Shown: in pieces, positions 46,782-53,687 of the stretch
Layout: every line of letters starts with the position of its first letter
Position numbering within the stretch: position 1 is the first letter of the stretch
NCBI GenBank assembly: GCA_963835535.1
Contig: CAWIFL010000002.1
Coordinates: forward strand, 496,001 to 560,000
Source of the DNA: Fen-1245 sp963835535
GTDB lineage: Bacteria; Gemmatimonadota; Gemmatimonadetes; Gemmatimonadales; JACORV01
Reading direction: 5' to 3'
Length of the DNA stretch: 64,000 nt
Notes under the pieces: generated by a model
Database searches by the model: none
What the model was told of the DNA's origin: nothing
The model's input: the letters and a program-made list of their open reading frames with translations, nothing else
Position numbers and translations under genes: made by a program

Positions 46782-47341
46782 ACTTCCATGATCTCCGCTT
46801 CTTTGGCCTTCACCAGCTCGTCGATGTGCTTGATGTGGTCGTCGGTGACCTTCTGGAGCTCGTTGTCGGCGCGCCGCTGGTCGTCCTCGGAGACGTGCTC
46901 GACCTTCTTGAGCTGTTCCTTGGACTGGTGCCGCCCGTGGCGCACGGCGACCCGGCCCTCCTCGGCCAGCTTGTGCACGACCTTGACCAGCTCCTTGCGC
47001 CGCTCCTCGGTGAGCGGGGGCAGCGGTACGCGGATCACGCCGCCCTGGCTGACCGGGTTGAGCCCCAGGTCGCTCTCGCGCAGCGCCTTGTCGATCGCCT
47101 GCGTCAGCGACTTGTCCCACGGGGTCACCGTGAGGAGGCGCGGCTCCGGGGCCGCGACCGAGGCGACCTGATTGAGGGGCATCTCGGTCCCGCCGTAGGC
47201 CTGCACCCGGACCAGGTCGAGCAGCGAGGTGGTGGCCTTGCCGCTCCTGATGGTGGCGAACTCGCGGCGGACGTTCTCCATCGCCTTGTCCATCGCGGCC
47301 TTCGCCTGCTTGACGATCTCCGGCAGTGTCATAGCGGTCAT
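46778..47341 (-). CDS. frr: Ribosome recycling factor
   Basis: 187 aa. Features: MDKAMENVRREFATIRSGKA (about 17-36), GTEMPLNQVASV, VTPWDKS, GVIRVPLPPLTEERRKELVK and the C-terminal helix QKVTDDHIKHIDELVKAKE. With EF-G it splits post-termination ribosomes. ATG 47341 overlaps the pyrH stop (ATGA); an internal ATG at 47332 is also possible. Confidence 0.97.
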   Translation of the reverse strand: MTAMTLPEIVKQAKAAMDKAMENVRREFATIRSGKATTSLLDLVRVQAYGGTEMPLNQVASVAAPEPRLLTVTPWDKSLTQAIDKALRESDLGLNPVSQGGVIRVPLPPLTEERRKELVKVVHKLAEEGRVAVRHGRHQSKEQLKKVEHVSEDDQRRADNELQKVTDDHIKHIDELVKAKEAEIMEV

Positions 47342-48048
47342 CGCACGAGGGTGCCGATGCGATCGCCCTTCAGGATCCGGAGGACCGCACCCGGCTGGTT
47401 GATGTTGAACACCTGAATCGGCAGTGCGTTGTCCTTGCACAGCCCGAACGCGTTGGCGTCCATCACGCCCAGACCCTGGACGATCGCATCCTGGAACGAC
47501 ACCTCCGGGATGAACTTCGCCTTCGGGTCCTTCCGGGGGTCGGCGGTGTAGATGCCGTCCACATTGGTGCCCTTGAGCAGGATCTGGGCTTCGATCTCGA
47601 GGGCCCGCAGCACCGCCGCGGTGTCGGTCGAAAAATACGGGTTCCCGGTCCCGCCCGCGAAGATGACGACGCGGCCCTTCTCCAGGTGCCGGATGGCGCG
47701 GCGCCGGATGTACGGCTCGGCCAGGGCCTCCATCCGGATGGCGGTGAGGACGCGGGTGTCGATGCCCTTGCGCTCCAGCACGTCCTGCATGGCCAGCGCG
47801 TTGATGATGGTGGCGAGCATCCCCATGTAGTCGGCGGAGACGCGGTCCATCCCCTCCTGGCTGGCGGCGGTGCCGCGGATGATGTTGCCGCCGCCGATGA
47901 CCAGGCCGACGTCCGCCTGCTCGGCGCGCACCGCCTTGACCTCGTCCGCCAGGCGCTCGACCACCCTGAGGTCGATGCCGAACCCCTTCTCTCCGGCGAG
48001 CGCCTCGCCCGAGATCTTGAGGACGGCGCGCCGGAACTTGAGACTCAC
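47338..48048 (-). CDS. pyrH: UMP kinase
   Basis: 236 aa amino-acid-kinase family. Motifs: LKISGEALAGEKGFGID (about 9-25), VIGGGNIIRG (about 52), GMLATIINALAMQDVLE, FAGGTGNPYFSTDTAA and LKGTNVDGIYTADPRKDP. Phosphorylates UMP to UDP. GTG overlaps the tsf stop (GTGA). Confidence 0.97.
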   Translation of the reverse strand: MSLKFRRAVLKISGEALAGEKGFGIDLRVVERLADEVKAVRAEQADVGLVIGGGNIIRGTAASQEGMDRVSADYMGMLATIINALAMQDVLERKGIDTRVLTAIRMEALAEPYIRRRAIRHLEKGRVVIFAGGTGNPYFSTDTAAVLRALEIEAQILLKGTNVDGIYTADPRKDPKAKFIPEVSFQDAIVQGLGVMDANAFGLCKDNALPIQVFNINQPGAVLRILKGDRIGTLVR

Positions 48049-48659
48049 ACGGACTCTCCGAGCTGGAAGCGCACGAAGCGCTTGACCACGACGTTCTCGC
48101 CGACCTTACCCGAGACCGCCTTCACCACCTCGCCGACCGTCAGCTTGTCGTCCTTCACGAACGGCTGCTCGAGCAGCACGACCTCGCTGTAGAACTTCTT
48201 CAGCTTCCCTTCGACGATCTTGGCGCGGATCGCCTCGGGCTTCCCCTCCTGGGCGACCTGCTCGGTGAAGATGCGCCGCTCGCTCTCGACGACGGCGGGG
48301 TCGAGCTGGTCCACGCTCACGGCCTGCGGCGCGGCCGCGGCGATGTGCATCGCCACGTCCTTGGCCAGGGCACGGAAGTCGTCGGTCCGCGCGACGAAAT
48401 CGGTCTCGCAGTTGAGCTCGAGCAGCACCCCGAGATTGCCGGAGTGGTGCACGTACGACTCGACCACGCCTTCCTTCGCGGCACGGTCGGAGCGCTTGTC
48501 GGCCCGTGCCACGCCGTGCGCGCGCAGCCACTCGGTCGCCTTGTCGAAGTCCCCGCCGGTCTCGGCCAGCGCCTTCTTGCATTCCATCATGCCGGCGCCC
48601 GTCCTGCGGCGCAGCTCGGCCACGTCCTTCGCGTTGATGCCCGTCATCGTGTCAGCCAT
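48045..48659 (-). CDS. tsf: Elongation factor Ts, short form
   Basis: 204 aa, the short type also found in Thermus and cyanobacteria rather than the 280-residue E. coli type. Signature: DVAELRRRTGAGMMECKKAL (about 11-30) and LGVLLELNCETDFVARTDDF. Exchanges GDP on EF-Tu. Start ATG 48659 (MADTM), preceded by GGAG; GTG 48668 is possible. A terminator and three 17-nt repeats separate it from rpsB, so it can have its own promoter. Confidence 0.96.
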   Translation of the reverse strand: MADTMTGINAKDVAELRRRTGAGMMECKKALAETGGDFDKATEWLRAHGVARADKRSDRAAKEGVVESYVHHSGNLGVLLELNCETDFVARTDDFRALAKDVAMHIAAAAPQAVSVDQLDPAVVESERRIFTEQVAQEGKPEAIRAKIVEGKLKKFYSEVVLLEQPFVKDDKLTVGEVVKAVSGKVGENVVVKRFVRFQLGESV

Positions 48660-48673
48660 TGTCTCCACTCAGG

Positions 48674-48724
48674 GTTCACCTGCGTCAACCGTTCACGTGC
48701 GTCAACCGTTCACCTGCAAAAACC
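48674..48724 (-). repeat. Three tandem 17-nt repeats upstream of tsf
   Basis: On the - strand the units read GGTTTTTGCAGGTGAAC, GGTTGACGCACGTGAAC and GGTTGACGCAGGTGAAC, back to back. Two contain TTGACG, a good -35 box; no clear -10 box follows (the best, GAGACA at 17 nt from the last TTGACG, is poor). The T-run of the first unit is also the tail of the terminator at 48718-48753. It ends 15 nt before the tsf ATG. Confidence 0.7.
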
Positions 48725-48753
48725 GCCGCCCGCCCGACCGGGCACGGCGGCGG
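48718..48753 (-). terminator. Intrinsic terminator after rpsB
   Basis: On the - strand a 13-bp GC stem with a small bulge (48739-48753 with 48723-48736) and a 2-nt loop is followed by TTTTT (48718-48722). It lies 26 nt after the rpsB stop and would end or attenuate the rplM-rpsI-rpsB transcript before tsf. Confidence 0.8.
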
Positions 48754-48778
48754 CGCCACGACCGGCTGCGACCGTGCG

Positions 48779-49681
48779 TTACGGCGTCGCGTCCTCGGCG
48801 GCGGCCGTCGGCAGCGGCGGCGCAGCCGGCGCGCCCTCCTCGGTCTTGATCCGCGCCACGATCGCCTCGGGCTTCGGCCGCCGCTTGCGCCGCGGGCGGC
48901 GGCGGCGCTTCTCCGCCTCGCTCTCCCCGCCCTCGGTCGCGCCGGCGTCGGTCGAGTACGCGGCGAACTCCGCCTCCTCCGCCTCCTCGCGCACCGGCAT
49001 CCGGGCCCGCGCCTCGGCGATCGCGTCGGCGATCGCGCCGCTGATCAGCGACACCGAGCGGATCGCGTCGTCGTTCCCCGCGATCGGCACCGTGATCAGG
49101 TCGGGGTCCGCGTTGGTGTCCACGATGGCCACCACCGGGATCCCGAGCTTGTTGGCCTCCGCCACCGCGATGCGCTCCTTCTTCGCGTCCACCACGAACA
49201 GCGCGCCCGGCAGCCGGCCCATGTTCTTGAGCCCCGAGAGGTTCCGCTCGAGCTTCACCCGCTCCCGCTCCAGCAGGAGCTGCTCCTTCTTGGTGAAGAA
49301 CTCGAACGTCCCTTCCTCCTGCCCCTGCTCGAGGTCCTTCAGCCGCCGGATCTGCTTCTTGATCGTCGCGTAATTGGTCAGCGTGCCGCCGAGCCACCGC
49401 TCGGTCACGTAGTACGCGCTGCACTTCTCGGCGTCCGCCTGGAGGATGGCCTTGAGCTGCTTCTTCGTGCAGACGAACAGCACTCCTTCGCCCCGCCCGA
49501 CGACTTCGCGCATCAGGTCCTGGGCGAGACGCAGTTGCCGGACCGTCTTCTCGAGGTCGATGATGTAGATGCCGTTGCGTTCGGCGAAAATGAAGCGCCG
49601 CATCTTCGGGTTCCAGCGCCTGGTCTGGTGCCCGAAGTGCACGCCCGCTTCCAGCAGTTCCTGAATCTCGGGAAAGGCCAT
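48779..49681 (-). CDS. rpsB: Ribosomal protein S2
   Basis: 300 aa. Family marks: LLEAGVHFGHQTRRWNPKM (about 9-27), YVTERWLGGTLTNY and PGALFVVDAKKERIAVAEA, plus VDTNADPDLI. The C terminus is longer than in E. coli (241 aa): an acidic stretch, then a very basic EKRRRRPRRKRRPKPE block and a Pro/Ala tail. ATG 49681 has AGAGGG just upstream. The frame is open to 49738 but without homology. Confidence 0.96.
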   Translation of the reverse strand: MAFPEIQELLEAGVHFGHQTRRWNPKMRRFIFAERNGIYIIDLEKTVRQLRLAQDLMREVVGRGEGVLFVCTKKQLKAILQADAEKCSAYYVTERWLGGTLTNYATIKKQIRRLKDLEQGQEEGTFEFFTKKEQLLLERERVKLERNLSGLKNMGRLPGALFVVDAKKERIAVAEANKLGIPVVAIVDTNADPDLITVPIAGNDDAIRSVSLISGAIADAIAEARARMPVREEAEEAEFAAYSTDAGATEGGESEAEKRRRRPRRKRRPKPEAIVARIKTEEGAPAAPPLPTAAAEDATP

Positions 49682-49796
49682 CACCCTCTCACAGCGTTGT
49701 GGGGTTCGTCGTCCACCGCCTTCGTCTCCCGCCCGCATTCGCCTTCGGCGAACACCCCAGGCCGGATCCAGCGGTGTGAAGGATATCCTGCGCCGA
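49682..49796 (-). other. Spacer between rpsI and rpsB with a small hairpin
   Basis: 115 nt without a gene. It contains a perfect TTCGCC-GAA-GGCGAA hairpin (49738-49752) about 57 nt before rpsB. This could be part of an S2 autoregulatory leader, as known for rpsB in other bacteria, but I cannot match it to the described structure. Confidence 0.4.
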
Positions 49797-50202
49797 CTAC
49801 CGCTTGCTGAACTGGAACCGCTTCCGGGCGCCGGGCTGGCCGGGCTTCTTCCGCTCCACGGCGCGCGAATCGCGCGTCAGCAGCCCCTGCTCCCGAAGCT
49901 TGCGCCGGTGCTGCTCGTCCACCGTGACCAAGGCCCGCGCGATGCCGAGCCGCAGCGCCCCCGCCTGCCCCGTCACCCCGCCGCCGTTCACGTTCGCCTT
50001 CACGTCGAAGGCGCCAAGGGTGTCGGTGACGGTGAACGGCTGCTGGATCAGCTGCACCAGCGAGGCCCGCGGGAAGTAGTCGCCCAAGCGTCCGCCCGTT
50101 CACTTCCCACTTCCCCGAGCCGGGCTTCAGGTACACGCGCGCGACCGAGGTCTTCCGCCGGCCCACGGCGTGGAAGCGCATCGGGACGTCGGCGATCGTC
50201 AT
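49797..50202 (-). CDS. rpsI: Ribosomal protein S9, interrupted by a one-base frameshift
   Basis: The N-terminal part reads AVGRRKTSVARVYLKPGSGK from 50202; the C-terminal part continues in another frame as GDYFPRASLVQLIQQPFTV, GGGVTGQAGALRLGIARAL and ends GARKRFQFSKR, the S9 tail that reaches the P site. The total of 406 nt is one base too long. The junction is CTTGGGCGACTAC (50083-50085 on the + strand is ccc): with two G instead of three the protein is continuous. S9 is universally essential, so a homopolymer sequencing error is likely. ATG overlaps the rplM stop (ATGA). Confidence 0.92.
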
Positions 50203-50657
50203 GCCTTCCTCCCGGGTGCGTTCTCCGCCATCCCGAGCGGCGCGGGCTGCTGGGCCGCGTGCGGGTGCTCCGCGCCGGCGTACACCCGCAGCTTCAGCCG
50301 CAGAGCCTGCTTCGCCAGCGAGGTCTTGGGCAGCATCCCGAACACCGCCCGCTCGACCACTTTCTCCGGCCGCTGCGCCATCACCTTCTTGAGCGGCGTG
50401 AACTTCTCGTGCCCCATGTATCCCGAGTGGCTGAAGTAGCGCTTCTGTTCGAGCTTCTTCCCCGTCAGCCGCACCTTCGCCGCGTTCACCACGATCACGG
50501 AGTCACCCGTGTCGAGGTGCGGCGAGAAGATCGGCTTGTGCTTGCCCCGGATCACCTGCGCGACCTTCGATGCGAGGCGTCCCAGCGGCACGTTGGTCGC
50601 GTCTACCACGAACCAGCGGTGCTCGATGTCGTTCGGCTTGACCGTGTACGTCTTCAT
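50199..50657 (-). CDS. rplM: Ribosomal protein L13
   Basis: 152 aa. Family features: HRWFVVDATNVPLGRLAS (about 13-30), VIRGKHKPIFSPHLDTGD, VRLTGKKLEQKRYFSHSGY and RAVFGMLPKTSLAKQAL. The C terminus has a short extra Ala/Pro tail. ATG 50657 with TTGGAG upstream. First gene of the long operon down to rseP. Confidence 0.96.
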   Translation of the reverse strand: MKTYTVKPNDIEHRWFVVDATNVPLGRLASKVAQVIRGKHKPIFSPHLDTGDSVIVVNAAKVRLTGKKLEQKRYFSHSGYMGHEKFTPLKKVMAQRPEKVVERAVFGMLPKTSLAKQALRLKLRVYAGAEHPHAAQQPAPLGMAENAPGRKA

Positions 50658-50705
50658 GCTCTCCAAGTCGTTCCCGCGTAAAGGCCTATGCCAGCGAAGC
50701 TATGC

Positions 50706-50734
50706 AAGGTAGCCGGGGCAGCGGCGAGCGTCAA
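50706..50734 (-). promoter_or_regulatory. Promoter of rplM-rpsI-rpsB using the rlmD stop codon
   Basis: TTGACG (50729-50734), 17-nt spacer, TACCTT (50706-50711) on the - strand. The TGA within TTGACG is the rlmD stop codon. Start expected near 50699, leaving a leader of about 42 nt with a Shine-Dalgarno. Confidence 0.68.
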
Positions 50735-51990
50735 CGGCGCAGAATCGCCAGTGTCTCGACGTGGCTGGTCTGGGGAAACATGTCGAAACAGCGGAGGGCG
50801 AGCCGCGCCGGATCGGCGCCGAGCCGCTTGAGATCCCGCGCCAGCGTGGCCGGGTCGCACGAGACGTAGACCAGCGCCGCCGGCGGCTGCCGGGCCAGCG
50901 CGCCGGTCACCTCCGGGGCCAGGCCGGTCCGCGGCGGGTTCACGACCGCGGCGTCCACCGGGAGAAGACCCGCGAGCCGGTCCTCGACCCGCGCGGCGAT
51001 CGCCCGGACGGAGAGCCCCACGGCGCGGGCGCGCTCTTCGGCGAGCCGCACCGCCGCATCCTCCGCTTCGACCGAGGCCACCTCGCACCCGCGCCGGGCC
51101 AGGGCGAGCGCGACCTCCCCAGTGCCGGCGTACAGATCGACGACCGTGTGCGCCTCGGCGGGCACCGCGTCCAGCACCGCGGCCCGGAGCGCCTCGGCGA
51201 CCTCGGCGTTCACCTGCTCGAAGGCGACGCTGGCCTTGTCGGCCGCGGGCCCCGCCATCCGCCGCACCGCGCCGCCCGGGGGCTGCCACCAGACGGTAGC
51301 CGGGCATCCGGCCTGCCGAGCCGCGTCGGCCAGTGGCTGGGGCGTCGTCCACGCGCGGTCACCGCCGTTCACGATCAGGTGCAGGCTCCCGTCGTGCGCG
51401 ACGCGGAGCTTGAGGCGGACGTCCTCGCCGCGGGGGAGCGAGCCCACGGCAGGCCGGACCGCGACCCAGAGAGCGGCGACCTCCGCTCGCGCGATCTCGC
51501 AGCGCTCCAGGGGGAAGACCTCCCCCGCCCCTTCGCCCTCGCCGGTGGCGCGGTGGAAGCCGACCACGGGCTCGGCGCCGCGCCACCTCACGGTGAGCGT
51601 GATGGTCGCGCGATAGCCGAACGCCCGCGGGCTCGGCACCAGCTCCGGGTCCTCGACCGCGAGGCCCCCGAGCCGCCGCAGGGCATCGCCCACCATCCGG
51701 CGCTTGGAGCGGTGCTGGGCCTCGAGGGAGAGGTGCTGCCACTGGCAGCCGCCGCACGTGTCCCGCTCGAAGTGGCGACACGGCGGGTCCACGCGGTCGG
51801 GGCTCCGTTCGAGCAGCTCCGCCGCCTCGGCGCGAGCGTGGCGGCGCCGGCGACGCAGGTGCGCCAGCGTCACGCGGTCGCCCGGCGCGGTACGCGGGAC
51901 GAAAACCGTCATCCCGTCGGCGAGGTGGCCGACGCCATCGCCGCCCGCGGCGACCGACTCGATCAGGACTGGATCGCTGTTGGTTGGCAC
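50731..51990 (-). CDS. rlmD: 23S rRNA (uracil-5)-methyltransferase, RlmD/RumA type
   Basis: 419 aa. N-terminal TRAM domain (about 5-62), Fe-S cluster motif CRHFERDTCGGCQW (about 71-84; the fourth Cys is probably in LERCEIA), then the SAM methyltransferase domain with VVDLYAGTGEVALA, NPPRTGL and the catalytic Cys in VYVSCDPATLARDLK. Methylates a uridine of 23S rRNA (or tRNA in the TrmA-like branch); the exact target is not shown. GTG start at 51990. A partial relative of its Fe-S region lies at 53227-53372. Confidence 0.9.
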   Translation of the reverse strand: MPTNSDPVLIESVAAGGDGVGHLADGMTVFVPRTAPGDRVTLAHLRRRRRHARAEAAELLERSPDRVDPPCRHFERDTCGGCQWQHLSLEAQHRSKRRMVGDALRRLGGLAVEDPELVPSPRAFGYRATITLTVRWRGAEPVVGFHRATGEGEGAGEVFPLERCEIARAEVAALWVAVRPAVGSLPRGEDVRLKLRVAHDGSLHLIVNGGDRAWTTPQPLADAARQAGCPATVWWQPPGGAVRRMAGPAADKASVAFEQVNAEVAEALRAAVLDAVPAEAHTVVDLYAGTGEVALALARRGCEVASVEAEDAAVRLAEERARAVGLSVRAIAARVEDRLAGLLPVDAAVVNPPRTGLAPEVTGALARQPPAALVYVSCDPATLARDLKRLGADPARLALRCFDMFPQTSHVETLAILRR

Positions 51991-52039
51991 CCTGGCATCA
52001 AGGTGCCGACATCAGCGCGGCACGACAAGCAGCGCACCC

Positions 52040-53107
52040 TCAGTCCGCGCCGGTGAGCTCGATCCAGTGGTCGCGGTACCAGTAATGAACCTCCGACGCC
52101 TTGCCCTCGAACCCGTCGTCGATCCCGTCATGGTCCAGCGGCGGCGGCTCGGGGCCACCGTATGACGAATAGAGTCGGCGAATGTCCGTTGTGTCTGCGA
52201 CGCCCAGGCCACGCGAATAGACGATTCCCTCGGGCATCCCCTGCAGGTAGTTACGATCCGCGGCCTTCGCCAGCTCCGCGACCGAATCCGCTGCGCCGCG
52301 CCAGAACACGAGGATTGTTGAAGTGTCGTTACGCGAGCAAAGGACGGCCCAGTCCGTCTGGCCCGGCCGCGCGAACTGTCCGTGCACCACGTTGTGCGGG
52401 TGCGTATCGGTGTAGTTCTGCGGGATCAGGCATCCGCGCCGCTCGAGATCGGCACGGACGGCCGCCGGGAGTTGGTGGAACGCGGCCGGCGGGAGCCGCA
52501 CTATCGCTGCGTTGGCGCTATCCCACTCCTCTGGAGACGGGAAGGTCCGCACCTCCCTTGTTGCGCCCGGAGCGGAGTGGCCGGCGGCTCGGCGCCGCAT
52601 GTACCGCGCGAGCCGGCTGCCCTCGACGTCGAACTGAACCACCGAGTCAGGGAAGACGCGTCCGTTGTATGACTCTTCCACTTCGTTGCCGTCGCCGACG
52701 AATAGCGTCAGTGTGTCGCCGTGAATCCGGTACAGGCTCGCCCATCCGATCGTGTCCTGCGAGGAGACCCGCGGATCGCGGCAGCCAGGCCGCATGGCGC
52801 GCGTCCCGCCGTAGGTCGAGTCGTCGAGGAAGACCAGCCGCTCGAACGCCGGAGGCTCAGCAGCATCGCACGGACGCGACCGCAGATCCTGCCACGGCAG
52901 CGCGAGGCCTCCGACGCTGTAGAGGTCGAGCGTGTCTCCGACGAGCGGTCCCCGTGGACCCTGAAGCCCCCGGGCCGCGGCGACTGGCACAACGCCGGAG
53001 TCGGGGACAACAGAGGTCTGGCGCCCAGGCGCCGCGTGTGCGCCCCGCCGACAACTGCTGGCCAGGAGCGCGAGCAGCACGGCGACCAGAGTACCGGGTC
53101 TGTTCAT
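52040..53107 (-). CDS. Hypothetical lipoprotein, 355 aa
   Basis: Signal peptide with lipobox-like ALLASSC (Cys about 19). The mature protein has no domain I recognise. Notable stretches are PCDAAEPPAFERLVFLDDSTYGG, ASLYRIHGDTLTLFVGDG, RRGCLIPQNYTDTHPHNVVHGQF and LDHDGIDDGFEGKASEVHYW near the C terminus. The gene stands between rlmD and the remnants at 53227-53563, and its codon usage looks somewhat less G+C-biased than its neighbours (more A/T-ending codons by eye). It may be part of the same past rearrangement. Start ATG 53107 with AAGGA 12 nt upstream. Confidence 0.7.
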   Translation of the reverse strand: MNRPGTLVAVLLALLASSCRRGAHAAPGRQTSVVPDSGVVPVAAARGLQGPRGPLVGDTLDLYSVGGLALPWQDLRSRPCDAAEPPAFERLVFLDDSTYGGTRAMRPGCRDPRVSSQDTIGWASLYRIHGDTLTLFVGDGNEVEESYNGRVFPDSVVQFDVEGSRLARYMRRRAAGHSAPGATREVRTFPSPEEWDSANAAIVRLPPAAFHQLPAAVRADLERRGCLIPQNYTDTHPHNVVHGQFARPGQTDWAVLCSRNDTSTILVFWRGAADSVAELAKAADRNYLQGMPEGIVYSRGLGVADTTDIRRLYSSYGGPEPPPLDHDGIDDGFEGKASEVHYWYRDHWIELTGAD

Positions 53108-53226
53108 GATGGCATCATTCCTTGCCAGGTTCCTGGCGACAGCGATGTTACCACCGTCCCCCCGGCGCTACCACCCCGTCGGGCACTGGTCGGGGCCACT
53201 CGGCATACTCAATCGGAATGCCGCTG

Positions 53227-53372
53227 ATCCGGCGCTTGGCGTGGTGTTGGGCGTCCAGGGAGAGGTGCTGCCACTGGCAGCCGCCGCACGTGTCCCGCTC
53301 GACGTGGACGCACGCCGGTGCCACGCGGTCGGGGCTCCGCTCGAGCAGCTCGGCCGCTTCGCCGCGGGCGCC
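53227..53372 (-). pseudogene. Remnant of an rlmD paralogue (Fe-S region)
   Basis: 146 nt that align without gaps to rlmD positions 51695-51840, about 88% identical by hand count. The - strand still reads ELLERSPDRV, VERDTCGGCQWQHLSL and AKRRI, i.e. TRAM end plus three of the four cluster Cys. No start, methyltransferase domain or other part is present. The differences include many silent changes, so it looks like a piece of a diverged second copy rather than a recent duplication. Confidence 0.8.
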
Positions 53373-53416
53373 GGCGCTCGAAACAAGGGCGGCGGCCCGA
53401 CGGACGCCCCTTCCTC

Positions 53417-53563
53417 TCACCCATATGTGATACCGACAGTATCCCCGCGGCGTTCGATCCGCGAGACTCGCACATCCACGCTGAGCTTCGTGCCTGGCGG
53501 GCGCTGCGCGACCGCCGGGCAGCATGTCAGGCTTAGAGCCAGGAGACCCAGAATAGCGCGCAT
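53417..53563 (-). pseudogene. Truncated secreted-protein gene
   Basis: 48 aa: a good ribosome site (AGGAAGG), ATG 53563, a signal peptide RAILGLLALSLTCCPAVAQ, and the start of a mature domain LSVDVRVSRIERRGDTVGI, then TGA at 53417. The mature part breaks off after about 28 residues, next to the rlmD remnant, which suggests that a deletion joined the two. A genuine tiny secreted peptide is possible but less likely. Confidence 0.6.
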
Positions 53564-53687
53564 GGCGACCTTCCTAGAACCGGAGATGATAGTGAACGTG
53601 GCGGCCCGAAACGAGAGCGGCGCCCTGACGGACGCCGCTCTGCCTAATCGAGAAGTCACCCCACCTCCAAATGTCGCTGCCGGGACG
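53564..53687. other. Short spacer between the truncated gene and rpsA
   Basis: About 120 nt, visibly more A/T-rich than the rest (for example GAGATGATAGTGAACG, CCTAATCGAG). No gene or strong hairpin seen. It probably contains the promoter of the truncated gene (TATCAT near 53590 on the - strand). Confidence 0.4.
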
